From assembly GCF_013283795.1 (NCBI RefSeq), contig NZ_JABSOD010000006.1:62001-126000 (forward strand): a DNA stretch of 64,000 nucleotides, read 5' to 3'. This document shows, piece by piece, positions 27,031 to 35,766 of this stretch. The notes beneath the pieces are model-generated. The model was given only the letters and a program-made list of their open reading frames with translations. It had not been told where the DNA came from and searched no databases. The translations under genes were made by a program, and so were the position numbers. Position 1 is the stretch's first letter; each line of letters starts with the position of its first letter. The stretch is from Rheinheimera lutimaris. Lineage in GTDB: Bacteria > Pseudomonadota > Gammaproteobacteria > Enterobacterales > Alteromonadaceae.

Positions 27031-28845
27031 ATGCAACAGGCAACCCAGGACAAGAACAGCATCAAAATTGACACGCCGCTTGGCAAAGATGCATTGATTT
27101 TAACCCGGTTTGTATTTAGCGAGGGGCTGTCACAACTGTTCAGCGTTAAAGCTGAAGTGTATGGCAACGGTCGTGAAATCAAACCCGCTGAGCTGATCGG
27201 TAAAGAAGTAACCATTACGCTGGAGTTAGGTGGCAAAAAGCAGCGTTATATTCATGCTGTGGTAGCAGACGTAACAGCTTTAGGTGCCAGAGTAAGCAAA
27301 GAGGCGGCAGAAGCCGAGTACCGTGATTACAGCCTGCAGCTGGTAGCCAGTGCCTGGTATATGCAGCACAGAATTAACAGCCGTATTTTCCGTAAGAAAA
27401 ATGTGCTGAAAATAGTGGAGCAGATAGCCGGTGAGCATGGTGTAAAAATTGACGTTGCGGCAAAAGTGCAGGGCAGTTACCCCGACTACGATTTTAAAGT
27501 GCAATATGAAGAAAATGATCTGGATTTTATTCAGCGTTTACTGCAACAAGAAGGCATATTTTACTACTTTGAACACACTAAGAGCGCACATAAACTGATA
27601 CTGGCTGATAAAGCTACGGCTTATGAACCCTGCGCTGAAGCAAAAGTTAAATTTAATAACGGCAGTTTGGCAGAAGCGCATATTCATCACTGGCAAAAAG
27701 CGCTGGTTATGGCGCCGGGTAAATATGTACAACGTGGTTTTGATTTAAAAAAGCCTGCGTCTTTACCTACCGGCGAAGCGAACAAAGGCCGGTTAGTCAG
27801 TGGCCATGCTGATTATGAAGTGTTTCATTATGATGCTGAGTCTGAATTTCATCCACGTTCCAAGCATATTGCCGATATCCGGCTTGAAGCTTTGCAACGC
27901 GATATTGAGCGCCGTACCGGTGCAAGTAACTGCAGAAGCTTCAGCATCGGCAAAACCTTTACTTTAACTGAGCATGAAGATAAATCCGAAGCCGGCAAAC
28001 AGTATGTCATTACTGAATTAGTGTTAACGGCGGCTATTGCCAGCCAAACCGGTGCGGCAAAAACGACCCAACAGCAGATCAGTAATACGTTCTACTGTGT
28101 ACCGAAAGACGTTGCTTACCGGCCACATCTGAGTCTGGTAAAGCCATTAATTACCGGTGTGCAAAGTGCTACCGTTACCTGTAAAGGCAGCGAAGAAATT
28201 TCAGTCGATGAACTGGGCCGCGTTACGGTGAAGTTTCACTGGGACCGCAGCGATATTACAGATCACGAAAGCTCCTGCCCAATCCGCGTAAGTCAAAACT
28301 GGGCGGGTAAAAACTGGGGCGCGTTTTTCTTTCCGCGCCGCGACCAGGAGGTATTGGTTGAGTTCTTAAACGGCGATCCGGACCAGCCGGTAATTATCGG
28401 CGCTGTGTACAATTCCGACCATATGCCACCTTACAGTTTGCCTGATGAAAAAACACAAAGCGGTATTAAAACCCGCTCCAGTAAGGGCGGTGGCGCAGCT
28501 AATTTTAACGAAGTACGCTTTGAAGATAAAAAAGGCGAAGAGCTGCTTTATTTGCATGCCGAAAAAGATTTTGAGCTGCAGGTTGAAAACAATCAGACCG
28601 ACATGGTGGGTAAAGATCGTCTTACCACAGTAAAAGGTAATGATACTGAAACGGTGAATAAAGACCGTAAAAACACCATTGATGGTAATGACAGTCTGAA
28701 GGTTGGCAAGAAACTGGTGATTGATGCCGGTGATGCAATCACCATTAAAACCGGTGCTGCGTCCATATCGATGAAGAGTGATGGCTCTATCGATATTAAA
28801 GGCGTCAATATCACCATTAAAGGCAGCAAAGTCAGTATTAATTAA
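27031..28845 (+). CDS. vgrG: T6SS spike protein VgrG (TssI)
   Basis: 604 residues, a plain VgrG without an evolved C-terminal effector domain. The gp27-like part begins with DTPLGKDALILTRFVFSEGLSQLF and includes VQYEENDLDFIQRLLQQEGIFYYFEH (in part VQYEENDLDFIQRLLQ); the gp5-like part has VDELGRVTVKFHWDR, CPIRVSQNWAGKNWG and FLNGDPDQPVIIGAVYN. The end is a beta-helix of short repeats (GNDTETVNKDR, GNDSLKVGKK) that forms the needle. It trimerises on top of the Hcp tube; the neighbouring PAAR protein should cap it. Confidence 0.96.
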   Translation: MQQATQDKNSIKIDTPLGKDALILTRFVFSEGLSQLFSVKAEVYGNGREIKPAELIGKEVTITLELGGKKQRYIHAVVADVTALGARVSKEAAEAEYRDYSLQLVASAWYMQHRINSRIFRKKNVLKIVEQIAGEHGVKIDVAAKVQGSYPDYDFKVQYEENDLDFIQRLLQQEGIFYYFEHTKSAHKLILADKATAYEPCAEAKVKFNNGSLAEAHIHHWQKALVMAPGKYVQRGFDLKKPASLPTGEANKGRLVSGHADYEVFHYDAESEFHPRSKHIADIRLEALQRDIERRTGASNCRSFSIGKTFTLTEHEDKSEAGKQYVITELVLTAAIASQTGAAKTTQQQISNTFYCVPKDVAYRPHLSLVKPLITGVQSATVTCKGSEEISVDELGRVTVKFHWDRSDITDHESSCPIRVSQNWAGKNWGAFFFPRRDQEVLVEFLNGDPDQPVIIGAVYNSDHMPPYSLPDEKTQSGIKTRSSKGGGAANFNEVRFEDKKGEELLYLHAEKDFELQVENNQTDMVGKDRLTTVKGNDTETVNKDRKNTIDGNDSLKVGKKLVIDAGDAITIKTGAASISMKSDGSIDIKGVNITIKGSKVSIN

Positions 28846-28884
28846 GCGGTGTAAGCTCGCTTCAGGCAGACAGGATAAGTCAGA

Positions 28885-29178
28885 ATGGCAAAACCCGCAG
28901 CAGTAATAGGTTGTATGCATGTTTGCCCAAAGGTTGACCCAGGGCCAAAGCCGCATGTAGGCGGGCCGGTAATACAGGGGTCGCCTAACGTGGCTATTTG
29001 CGGCATTCCGGCCGCACGTAAAGGCGATAAATTAGTGTGCATAGGCCCGCCGGATACGATCAGCGGCGGCTCTGCCACTGTATTCATTAATGGCAAAAAT
29101 GCGGCCAGATTGGGCGACGATACCGCTCATGGCGGCAAAATTGTTGTTGGTGTGCCTACTGTATTTATTGGTGGGTAG
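28885..29178 (+). CDS. PAAR-domain spike-tip protein
   Basis: 97 residues, essentially one PAAR domain: AAVIGCMHVCPKV at the start, GPVIQGSPNVAICGIPAARKGD in the centre (in part GSPNVAICGIPAARKGD), then NGKNAARLGDDTAHGG and a closing GVPTVFIGG. Histidines and cysteines for the bound metal are present. It should sharpen the VgrG trimer and attach cargo. A stand-alone PAAR gene is notable because the Rhs protein downstream has no PAAR domain of its own, so the two may have to associate. Confidence 0.92.
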   Translation: MAKPAAVIGCMHVCPKVDPGPKPHVGGPVIQGSPNVAICGIPAARKGDKLVCIGPPDTISGGSATVFINGKNAARLGDDTAHGGKIVVGVPTVFIGG

Positions 29179-29183
29179 ACGCC

Positions 29184-30257
29184 ATGCTGTTGGTTGAAAA
29201 TGTACAGCAACAATTGCAATTATTAGTGCGCCAACGTTTAACGTTAATACATAACCGCTACAGCGGCTTTGCGCAATTACGCCAACATGATTACCGTTTG
29301 CTTGATTGTGTGCAGTTAGCGTCAGATTGTGCTGCCGACAGCACTGCACCGGGCTGGTTAAACTGGTTGCTGGCAGCAGATCGCTCAGTGCTGTTAAGGC
29401 CGGAAGCGTTAAGCGAATTTGAGCAGCAATCTGATATCTGGTTGTTGTTACATGAATTAAAAATTCGGCGCAGTCCCGGGCTTAAGCAAGCTGTTCTGGC
29501 GCAGTTGCAGGCTGAAAACACTGCTGAAACCGATCTCTATCTGAGGCTGGCTGCACGCTTACAGTTAACGTTCAACCCGTTTGATACAGCGCTTGCATCT
29601 ACACCGGATGCCACTACACCGGAAGTATTGTGGTATGTAGCCTGCAGCGGGCAGTTGTCTTTATTGCCCGCACTTATAGCTTTTACACAGCAGCTGTCAG
29701 CAGATAATCCGCTGTTGCCATGTTGCCATCTGGCGATTTACCTGTTGAACGATAAAGCGCAGCAGAAAACAGATGAAGCAGAGCTTGCACTGGCATTAGC
29801 GGCTACAAGGCAGTTAAGCCATCAGACACTTATGTTGTTGATGGCCGGAGCATCCGATACGGTACAAAGCAGGGTTATTAATCAACTTAGCAATAATAGC
29901 GGTACTGCCAATATGGCAATAGCCGCTATGGGCTACAGCGGTCAGTTAAAGTTTGTGCCGTTGTTGCTTGAGTTGGCGCAGGCAGATGACAGCCGTGAAG
30001 TGGCAACAGACAGCCTGACAGTATTGTTGGGTAGTATTGAAGCCGACAGTTTGTTATCTGCACCACAACTTGTAACAGATTTTCAACTGCCGCCGGCCGG
30101 CGCGCGCCAACTTGGCGGTAGCCATATCAGTTCGGCGCAGTTGGCGGGGATATGGCAAGGTGGTAATACGCAGCAACGTCAACTGGTGGCGTGTTATCGC
30201 AGCCTTGCGACTGCCGGTACACCTCTTTCAGATGCCTGTGCGTTGACTACAGCATGA
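29184..30257 (+). CDS. HEAT-repeat-like protein of T6SS vgrG islands (TIGR02270-like)
   Basis: 357 residues, Leu- and Ala-rich, predicted almost wholly helical. The C-terminal half shows HEAT-like helical pairs (RVINQLSNNSGTANMAIAAM, FVPLLLELAQADDSREVATD). No signal peptide, membrane segment or catalytic motif is visible. The layout PAAR, then this gene, then a thiolase-like gene, then rhs resembles effector-loading cassettes in other proteobacteria; my link to TIGR02270 is from memory of the style and not a search result. An adaptor or chaperone role is plausible. Its stop overlaps the next start (ATGA). Confidence 0.65.
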   Translation: MLLVENVQQQLQLLVRQRLTLIHNRYSGFAQLRQHDYRLLDCVQLASDCAADSTAPGWLNWLLAADRSVLLRPEALSEFEQQSDIWLLLHELKIRRSPGLKQAVLAQLQAENTAETDLYLRLAARLQLTFNPFDTALASTPDATTPEVLWYVACSGQLSLLPALIAFTQQLSADNPLLPCCHLAIYLLNDKAQQKTDEAELALALAATRQLSHQTLMLLMAGASDTVQSRVINQLSNNSGTANMAIAAMGYSGQLKFVPLLLELAQADDSREVATDSLTVLLGSIEADSLLSAPQLVTDFQLPPAGARQLGGSHISSAQLAGIWQGGNTQQRQLVACYRSLATAGTPLSDACALTTA

Positions 30258-31234
30258 TGAATATTGCGCAGCAAGCGGGGTTAGCGATCACGCAGGTAGC
30301 AATGACACTGGGCATTGCGCAGGACAGAGCGCAGGCATTAGCGTTGGACGTTATTACACCGCAGCCTGAGCTGATTGATTGGCAGGGTGTAAAGGTGCCG
30401 GTTGCCTTTGTTGCGCCGTTAGCGCCGGATGAGAGCCGCAATGAGCGGCTGTTAGTATTGTTGCAGCGCTTATTGGCGCAACCTTGTTGTCCGCAGCAGC
30501 ACGATACCGTGTATCTGGTGTTGCCGGAGTATGCCGGCAGCGACAACAGCGAGCTTAATGCCTTGCTGCAAATGATTATGCGCCGTTTCCCGCAGTTACT
30601 GCAATCGGCAGATTGCCGGGTGTTTCCCTATGGCAGTGCCGGTGCGCTGATGGCATTGGCTGCTGCCGCTGCGCAGTTACAACAGGGCGCACAAAACGCA
30701 GTGTGGCTGTTAGCGGTCGATAGCATGGCAAGCTCAGCTGTATTGTCACATTATGCCGGCACTGATAGTTGGAATGGTGTGCTGTCTGAAGGTGCGGTGG
30801 CATTGTGTTTAACTGCTGACGGAGCGGGCAGCAGGCTGGTTTTCAGTGGCAGTGATGCGTCCCCCTTAGCAAAGGGCACGGATGACCCGGCCATGGCGGC
30901 GCTGTTTATGCAGGTGGCCGCCGCGGTCTCGCAACCGTTGCAGCAACTGTATTTGCCGGACAGCGGCGATGACGATGCTACTGCGCGTTGGCTGGGGCAA
31001 TATCAGCATCTGCACGGTGCGGTACAACTGACAACAGAGTTTGTGTTTCCGTCTTACGCCACTGGTGAATTAGGCGCCTGCGGCGGTTTATACCGGCTGT
31101 GGCATTTGATGCAGGCACAGAAACAGGGGCGTCTTCAGGGGTTAACTTTGCAGTGTGAGCTGTCAAACCGGTTGTATCGTGCTGTTGCGATACTCACTCC
31201 GGCACCAGCGTTTTCTGACAACAAGGAAGTATAA
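30254..31234 (+). CDS. Beta-ketoacyl-synthase/thiolase-fold-like protein in the Rhs cargo cassette, probably non-catalytic
   Basis: 326 residues. Segments such as FPYGSAGALMALAAAAAQLQ, VWLLAVDSM and NGVLSEGAVALCL follow the layout of the KAS/thiolase fold (nucleophile elbow, AGG-like strand, GEGA-like turn). Where KAS enzymes have the catalytic Cys in ACATG, this protein reads YGSAG, so the nucleophile seems absent. It overlaps the previous gene by 4 bases and precedes rhs by 5, so it belongs to the same transcript. A structural adaptor or chaperone for the Rhs effector fits better than fatty acid synthesis, but no direct evidence is available. Confidence 0.6.
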   Translation: MMNIAQQAGLAITQVAMTLGIAQDRAQALALDVITPQPELIDWQGVKVPVAFVAPLAPDESRNERLLVLLQRLLAQPCCPQQHDTVYLVLPEYAGSDNSELNALLQMIMRRFPQLLQSADCRVFPYGSAGALMALAAAAAQLQQGAQNAVWLLAVDSMASSAVLSHYAGTDSWNGVLSEGAVALCLTADGAGSRLVFSGSDASPLAKGTDDPAMAALFMQVAAAVSQPLQQLYLPDSGDDDATARWLGQYQHLHGAVQLTTEFVFPSYATGELGACGGLYRLWHLMQAQKQGRLQGLTLQCELSNRLYRAVAILTPAPAFSDNKEV

Positions 31235-31239
31235 ACAGC

Positions 31240-34200
31240 ATGGCCAGCTTCGAAATAAAAAACACCTTTGGTACTGTGGTGTGCTTTAGTCACACTGCGG
31301 CAGAAGCCAAAGGTACGGTGCAAACGTTTGTCTCTGTTGTGCAGGCAGAAGCGTTTTTGCGCAGTAACTTCCCGAATTTTAATACTGCCGACAGCAGCCT
31401 TTCACGGGTTTACACCTGGTTTAGCGGCAAAGCACACCATAGTACGGCTGTTGCAGCCAAAAGTCAGGTATACCGGGAATTGGCGCAAGCCATTGCCGGC
31501 GGAGAATTGTCGCTTAGTGTAAAACAAGCGAAGCAAGCGGAGATCATCAGCGAGCCTGCAGCGCCTGCTGCAAAGACACAGAGCAAGGCGGCAAACCCCG
31601 GTGGAAAAAGTGCTGAACAAGCCCCACAGAGCGGGCAGTCTGCAGCGAATATCAGCGCAGGTAGCAACGCCGCCGGCACCGTAAGCCCTGCCAGCAGCGA
31701 TATCGCCTTTGAGGGCGATCCGGTGGCGATGTGTAGCGGTGAAGAAGTGCTGGAGTTAACCGATTTTGCCTTATCAGGGCCACTGCCATTGCAGTTTAAG
31801 CGCACCTATCGCTCCGGTCAAAGCCATGAAAATATTGGCCTGGGTTTTGGTTGGCGCAGTAATTTTCATTTACAGATTGTGGCAGAGCCTGAAGCACAAG
31901 GCACAACACAATTGGTGTTACATAATGAAGAAGGCCGCCGCTTGCTTTTTACGCCGGTTGCGGCCGGGCAAACCAGTTATCAACTGAGTGAAGGCCTGGC
32001 GCTACGCCATGAAGAAAATGGTAGCCAGGTGTTATTGCGACCGGATAACACCCACTGGGTGTTTGTGCCGGTAAAAGCCGATGTCAGGCAGCCGCAGCGC
32101 TGGGCACTGCATCAGATTTTTGACAGCCTGGGAAACTACCTGCAACTGTATTACGACCGTTTCGGCCGGCTTAGCCGCATAGATCATACCCGTAAGCGCG
32201 GTATAGAGCTGCACTACAACGCGGCGGGGCTACTCAGTCGGATTGACGCCGTTGAGCAAACCGCAGAAGGCCTTAAAGCGCTGGATGTGCTGTTGGCGCA
32301 ATATCAATATGATGAACAGCGCGATTTAACAGCCGCCACTAATCTGGCCGGCCAAACAGAACAATATGCTTATCAGGGCCATTTATTAACCGGGCGTTGC
32401 CGTGCCAGTGGCTTTAAACATTATTTCAGCTGGCAAGGCGAAGGCCCGGCAGCCCGCTGCAGCCGCAATTGGGGTGATGACGGCTATTACGATTATAAGT
32501 TTGACTATGATGACAATCAGCGTTTAGCCATCAGCACCGACAGCCGTGGCCAACGCTGGCAGTATTTTCATAACGAGCGTAATCAACTGATTAAAAAAGT
32601 AGCCCCAGATGGTGCAACCTGGCTTTACAGTTGGAATAGTCTGGGAAAAAAGAGCGCGGAAACAGCACCGGATGGCAGCGTTACCCGCTACTACTTTAAC
32701 GATGTGGGCCAGCTTATTACTGTAGAGCAGGCCGACGGTGCTATCAGCCACTTTCAATACAATGAACTGGGCCAACGCAGCGGTTTTACCGACGCAGAAG
32801 GCCGGCACTGGCAGCGTGAATACAGTGCCGGAGGTTTATTAAAAAGCGAAACGCGGCCTGATGGCAGTATCAACCGGTATCAGTACAATCAGGATGGGCA
32901 ACTAACCCAACTGCAGCATGCCGATGGTCGCGTTGAACATTATTTATGGAATGAAGAAGGTCAGTTACTGGCCCGTAAACAAGGAGACGCTGTAAGCCGT
33001 TTCAGCTATGACAAGTTGGGCCGGTTAAACGGCGCGGTAGATGCTGCCGGCCTGGTAACGGAGTATCAGCGCGACGCCAGTGGCAATATTACTTCACAGC
33101 GCAGCTATAGCGCTGACGAGCCGCAACACGCCGTTACAGAGCAATTCAGTTATGACGCGGCCGGCCGTTTAACCGGGCGGCATAATGCGTTGGCGCAGCA
33201 TACCCAATGGCTGTATGAAGGCTTAAGCCAGCCCGTTAAGCAGTTGCAGGCTGATGGCAGTGCACTGAATTACGAATATGATAAAGAGCGCAATCTTACT
33301 GCAATTATGCGCAGCGATGGTGCGCGCTACCAACTGGATTATGACGGCCTGGAGCGGCCGGTAAAGTTGCAGGGTTTCGATGGCCGCGTGCAGCAATATC
33401 AATATGACATTAACGGTAATGTCAGTGCGCTTAGCGATGGCAGTAAGCGTCAGCTCAGAGTAAAGCGTGACAACCGCGGCCGTATTATTGAACAAACCGC
33501 ACTGTTTGGCCGGCAATTGGCCAGCAACCATTTCCACTATGACAAACTGGGCCGGCCATTGCGGGCCAGCAATGCCCAGCGCAAACTGCGCTTTGCCTAT
33601 CACGCCAACGGTCAGCTGAGCGAGCAGTGGCAAGATGACTGGCGAACCTTGCACCATTATGATGGTGCCGGCCGGCGCCAATGCACCGTGCTGCCTGATG
33701 GCACAGCGTTGGATTATCGTTATAACGAACAAGGCTTATTATCGCAGTTAGCGTTGGATCAACAGCCGCTATTGTGGCGAAGTTTTGATGCCGCAGGGCG
33801 TGAAACGGCGCGTGAATACAGCAGCGGTTTGCAGCTGTCTCAAAAGTTTGATGCCTTTAATCGTTTAACCACTCAGCAATGGCAATACAACACAGAAGAG
33901 AGTGCTGCACAGCAGCTACGGCAGTATAGTTACAGCGCCTTGCATCAGTTGTTAAAGGTAACGGATAACCAGGCCGGTGACACGGAGTATCAGTACAACA
34001 GCCTTGATCAACTGGTACGCAAAACACACAGCAGCGATAACAAGCAAAGCGAGCAGCATCAGTGGGACAGCTTCGGTAATCCTGTCGGCGAGACAGTAGA
34101 AGTAAAGCAAGACCGCTTGCTGCGCTATCACGACAACCAGTACCAATATGATGACAGTGGCAATCAGTTAACTGCCATAGCGCCCGGCAAACGCCAGCAG

Positions 34201-35253
34201 CGCGAGTTTAACGGCTTTAACCAGCTAACGGCGCTAAGTGGCGGTGCCGGCAACAGTTCCGGTGATGTAACGCGTTACGAATATGACGCCTTTGGCCGGC
34301 GCAGTGCTAAGATAACCGGCTCAGGTCGCACCGATTATCTGTGGGAAGGCAACACCCTTATCGGTGAATATAGCCAGGGTGAATTCAGCTGGTATATCTA
34401 TGAGCCAAGCAGTAATAAACCGCTGGCATTGGTTAAACAAGGCCGGGTGTATTTTTACCAGTTAGACCAGCTTGGTACACCACTTAGTTTAACCGACAGC
34501 GAAAACAACATCGTCTGGCAAGCGCATTACAGCGTGTTTGGTAAAGCCATGGTAACGGTGAATAAAATTGATAACCCCATCCGCTTTCAGGGCCAGTATT
34601 TTGATAACGAAAGTGGGCTACACTACAACCACTTCAGGTACTACGACCCGGAGACCGGCCGCTTTATCAGCCAGGACCCGATAGGGCTGTTAGGTGGTAT
34701 AAACCACTACCAGTACGCACCGAATCATATTAACTGGATTGACCCATTGGGGCTGAGTTGCAAAGAGGCAGTTGCGGCTGCTCCCCAAGGGCCTTTCCAG
34801 ACAATACCCGAGAATTATGATCCGTTAACTGACACTTATACTGGTGTCGATATTAACTTGTTTTCATCGAATGAAAATATTCATAATTACGCAAAGAAGG
34901 TTAACAATACTGCATCGGTGTTAAGGGTAGGGGCGCATGGAGATCCAACACAGATTGTTGACAGTATAGGGTTGACAGTTTCAGCTAAGAAACTTGCATC
35001 GATGATAAAAGCTCATCCAAAATATCAGGACGGTATGATGGTAGATCTGCTGTCTTGTAACACTGGTAAAGGAGAGAACAGTTATGCTCAACAGTTAGCC
35101 GAAGAGCTTGGTTCACCAGTGCGAGCGCCAGATGAATTTCTTTGGTATTACTCTGATGGAAAATTAGCTCCTATGGGTATGACTGATGCCGGTGACATGG
35201 ATATGTCTAAACCAGGTAAAATTCATACTTTTACGCCGAAAGGTACTAAATAG
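31240..35253 (+). CDS. T6SS Rhs polymorphic toxin with cysteine-peptidase-like C-terminal domain
   Basis: 1337 residues. Part 1 (about 1-105) is a soluble N-terminal domain without PAAR or membrane helices; part 2 (105-148) is an Ala/Ser/Gln linker; part 3 starts with FEGDPVAMCSGEEVLELTDF and carries the YD-repeat shell, ending in the core motif YYDPETGRFISQDPIGLLGG and DPLGL (1168-1172). After this point the ~165-residue variable toxin domain begins. It shows VLRVGAHGDP (His1233) and MMVDLLSCNTG (Cys1273), each after a hydrophobic strand, as in clan CD peptidases (C80/caspase-like). Base composition falls from about 62% GC in a core line to about 34% in the toxin part, as usual for exchanged tips. 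The peptidase call is inference. Confidence 0.85.
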   Translation: MASFEIKNTFGTVVCFSHTAAEAKGTVQTFVSVVQAEAFLRSNFPNFNTADSSLSRVYTWFSGKAHHSTAVAAKSQVYRELAQAIAGGELSLSVKQAKQAEIISEPAAPAAKTQSKAANPGGKSAEQAPQSGQSAANISAGSNAAGTVSPASSDIAFEGDPVAMCSGEEVLELTDFALSGPLPLQFKRTYRSGQSHENIGLGFGWRSNFHLQIVAEPEAQGTTQLVLHNEEGRRLLFTPVAAGQTSYQLSEGLALRHEENGSQVLLRPDNTHWVFVPVKADVRQPQRWALHQIFDSLGNYLQLYYDRFGRLSRIDHTRKRGIELHYNAAGLLSRIDAVEQTAEGLKALDVLLAQYQYDEQRDLTAATNLAGQTEQYAYQGHLLTGRCRASGFKHYFSWQGEGPAARCSRNWGDDGYYDYKFDYDDNQRLAISTDSRGQRWQYFHNERNQLIKKVAPDGATWLYSWNSLGKKSAETAPDGSVTRYYFNDVGQLITVEQADGAISHFQYNELGQRSGFTDAEGRHWQREYSAGGLLKSETRPDGSINRYQYNQDGQLTQLQHADGRVEHYLWNEEGQLLARKQGDAVSRFSYDKLGRLNGAVDAAGLVTEYQRDASGNITSQRSYSADEPQHAVTEQFSYDAAGRLTGRHNALAQHTQWLYEGLSQPVKQLQADGSALNYEYDKERNLTAIMRSDGARYQLDYDGLERPVKLQGFDGRVQQYQYDINGNVSALSDGSKRQLRVKRDNRGRIIEQTALFGRQLASNHFHYDKLGRPLRASNAQRKLRFAYHANGQLSEQWQDDWRTLHHYDGAGRRQCTVLPDGTALDYRYNEQGLLSQLALDQQPLLWRSFDAAGRETAREYSSGLQLSQKFDAFNRLTTQQWQYNTEESAAQQLRQYSYSALHQLLKVTDNQAGDTEYQYNSLDQLVRKTHSSDNKQSEQHQWDSFGNPVGETVEVKQDRLLRYHDNQYQYDDSGNQLTAIAPGKRQQREFNGFNQLTALSGGAGNSSGDVTRYEYDAFGRRSAKITGSGRTDYLWEGNTLIGEYSQGEFSWYIYEPSSNKPLALVKQGRVYFYQLDQLGTPLSLTDSENNIVWQAHYSVFGKAMVTVNKIDNPIRFQGQYFDNESGLHYNHFRYYDPETGRFISQDPIGLLGGINHYQYAPNHINWIDPLGLSCKEAVAAAPQGPFQTIPENYDPLTDTYTGVDINLFSSNENIHNYAKKVNNTASVLRVGAHGDPTQIVDSIGLTVSAKKLASMIKAHPKYQDGMMVDLLSCNTGKGENSYAQQLAEELGSPVRAPDEFLWYYSDGKLAPMGMTDAGDMDMSKPGKIHTFTPKGTK

Positions 35254-35263
35254 AACTATTCAA

Positions 35264-35662
35264 ATGAAGTTATTTTTTTTGATTATTTTAGTAACAACGA
35301 TGACTGGATTTAACGCGAAAAGTCAAGAGGATATAAATGTGGCAACGTCTACAGGAAGTACTTTTTTTATTGATGCAGACGAACTCCCAAAACTGATCTC
35401 TGCAGCGCAAAATGGAGAGTTATTTGCAGCTGTAAGACTTCATAAACACTATAAGTTTTCTACAATGGATAGTGAAAAAGCCTTTATTTGGTTAACTAAG
35501 GCAGCAGAGCTCGGCGATATGGTAAGCCAATATAATCTGGCTCACTTTTATCTACAAAATGGTCAAGCAGAGCTCGCTGAAGAATGGGCTTTAAGAGCAC
35601 TTGATAATGGCCTTGCAGAAGCATCCGAGTTGCTGAATGAAATAAATAATGAGCAAAGATAG
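35264..35662 (+). CDS. Candidate immunity protein to the Rhs toxin, Sel1-like repeats, periplasmic
   Basis: 132 residues beginning 10 bases after the rhs stop. The N-terminus MKLFFLIILVTTMTGFNAKSQ is a signal peptide; the rest contains Sel1/TPR-like helical pairs (AFIWLTKAAELGDMVSQYNL, AEEWALRALDNGLAEASELL). Position directly behind the toxin tip and the same low GC content point to the cognate immunity gene. A periplasmic location suggests that the toxin acts in, or passes through, the periplasm. The start is chosen at the signal peptide; a longer frame exists but overlaps the rhs end. No strong ribosome site is seen. Confidence 0.65.
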   Translation: MKLFFLIILVTTMTGFNAKSQEDINVATSTGSTFFIDADELPKLISAAQNGELFAAVRLHKHYKFSTMDSEKAFIWLTKAAELGDMVSQYNLAHFYLQNGQAELAEEWALRALDNGLAEASELLNEINNEQR

Positions 35663-35730
35663 TTAGCAATTTGGAGGTTCCGGTACAGCATCCAGCGCCT
35701 TTTAGCGAAAGGCATCGGAATTAGGCCCAA

Positions 35731-35745
35731 AGGGTCAGGTCTTGC
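35731..35745 (+). repeat. Left inverted end of the RAYT unit
   Basis: AGGGTCAGGTCTTGC, perfect inverted partner of 36637-36651. Confidence 0.85.
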
Positions 35746-35766
35746 CTTTTGTCTTTTCTGTATGAT

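Noticed and set aside
33223-33732. 169-codon minus-strand frame inside rhs
   Set aside because: Complement of YD-repeat coding sequence; the hydrophobic look comes from reversed Gln/Asp/Tyr codons.
31750-34700. Repeated motifs in rhs as a DNA repeat array or CRISPR
   Set aside because: They are degenerate protein-level YD repeats; there are no identical repeats with regular spacers.
35697-35713. GCCTTT-TAGCG-AAAGGC hairpin left of the RAYT unit as a REP sequence
   Set aside because: Only 6 bp of stem and no second copy in the window, so a REP call cannot be supported.
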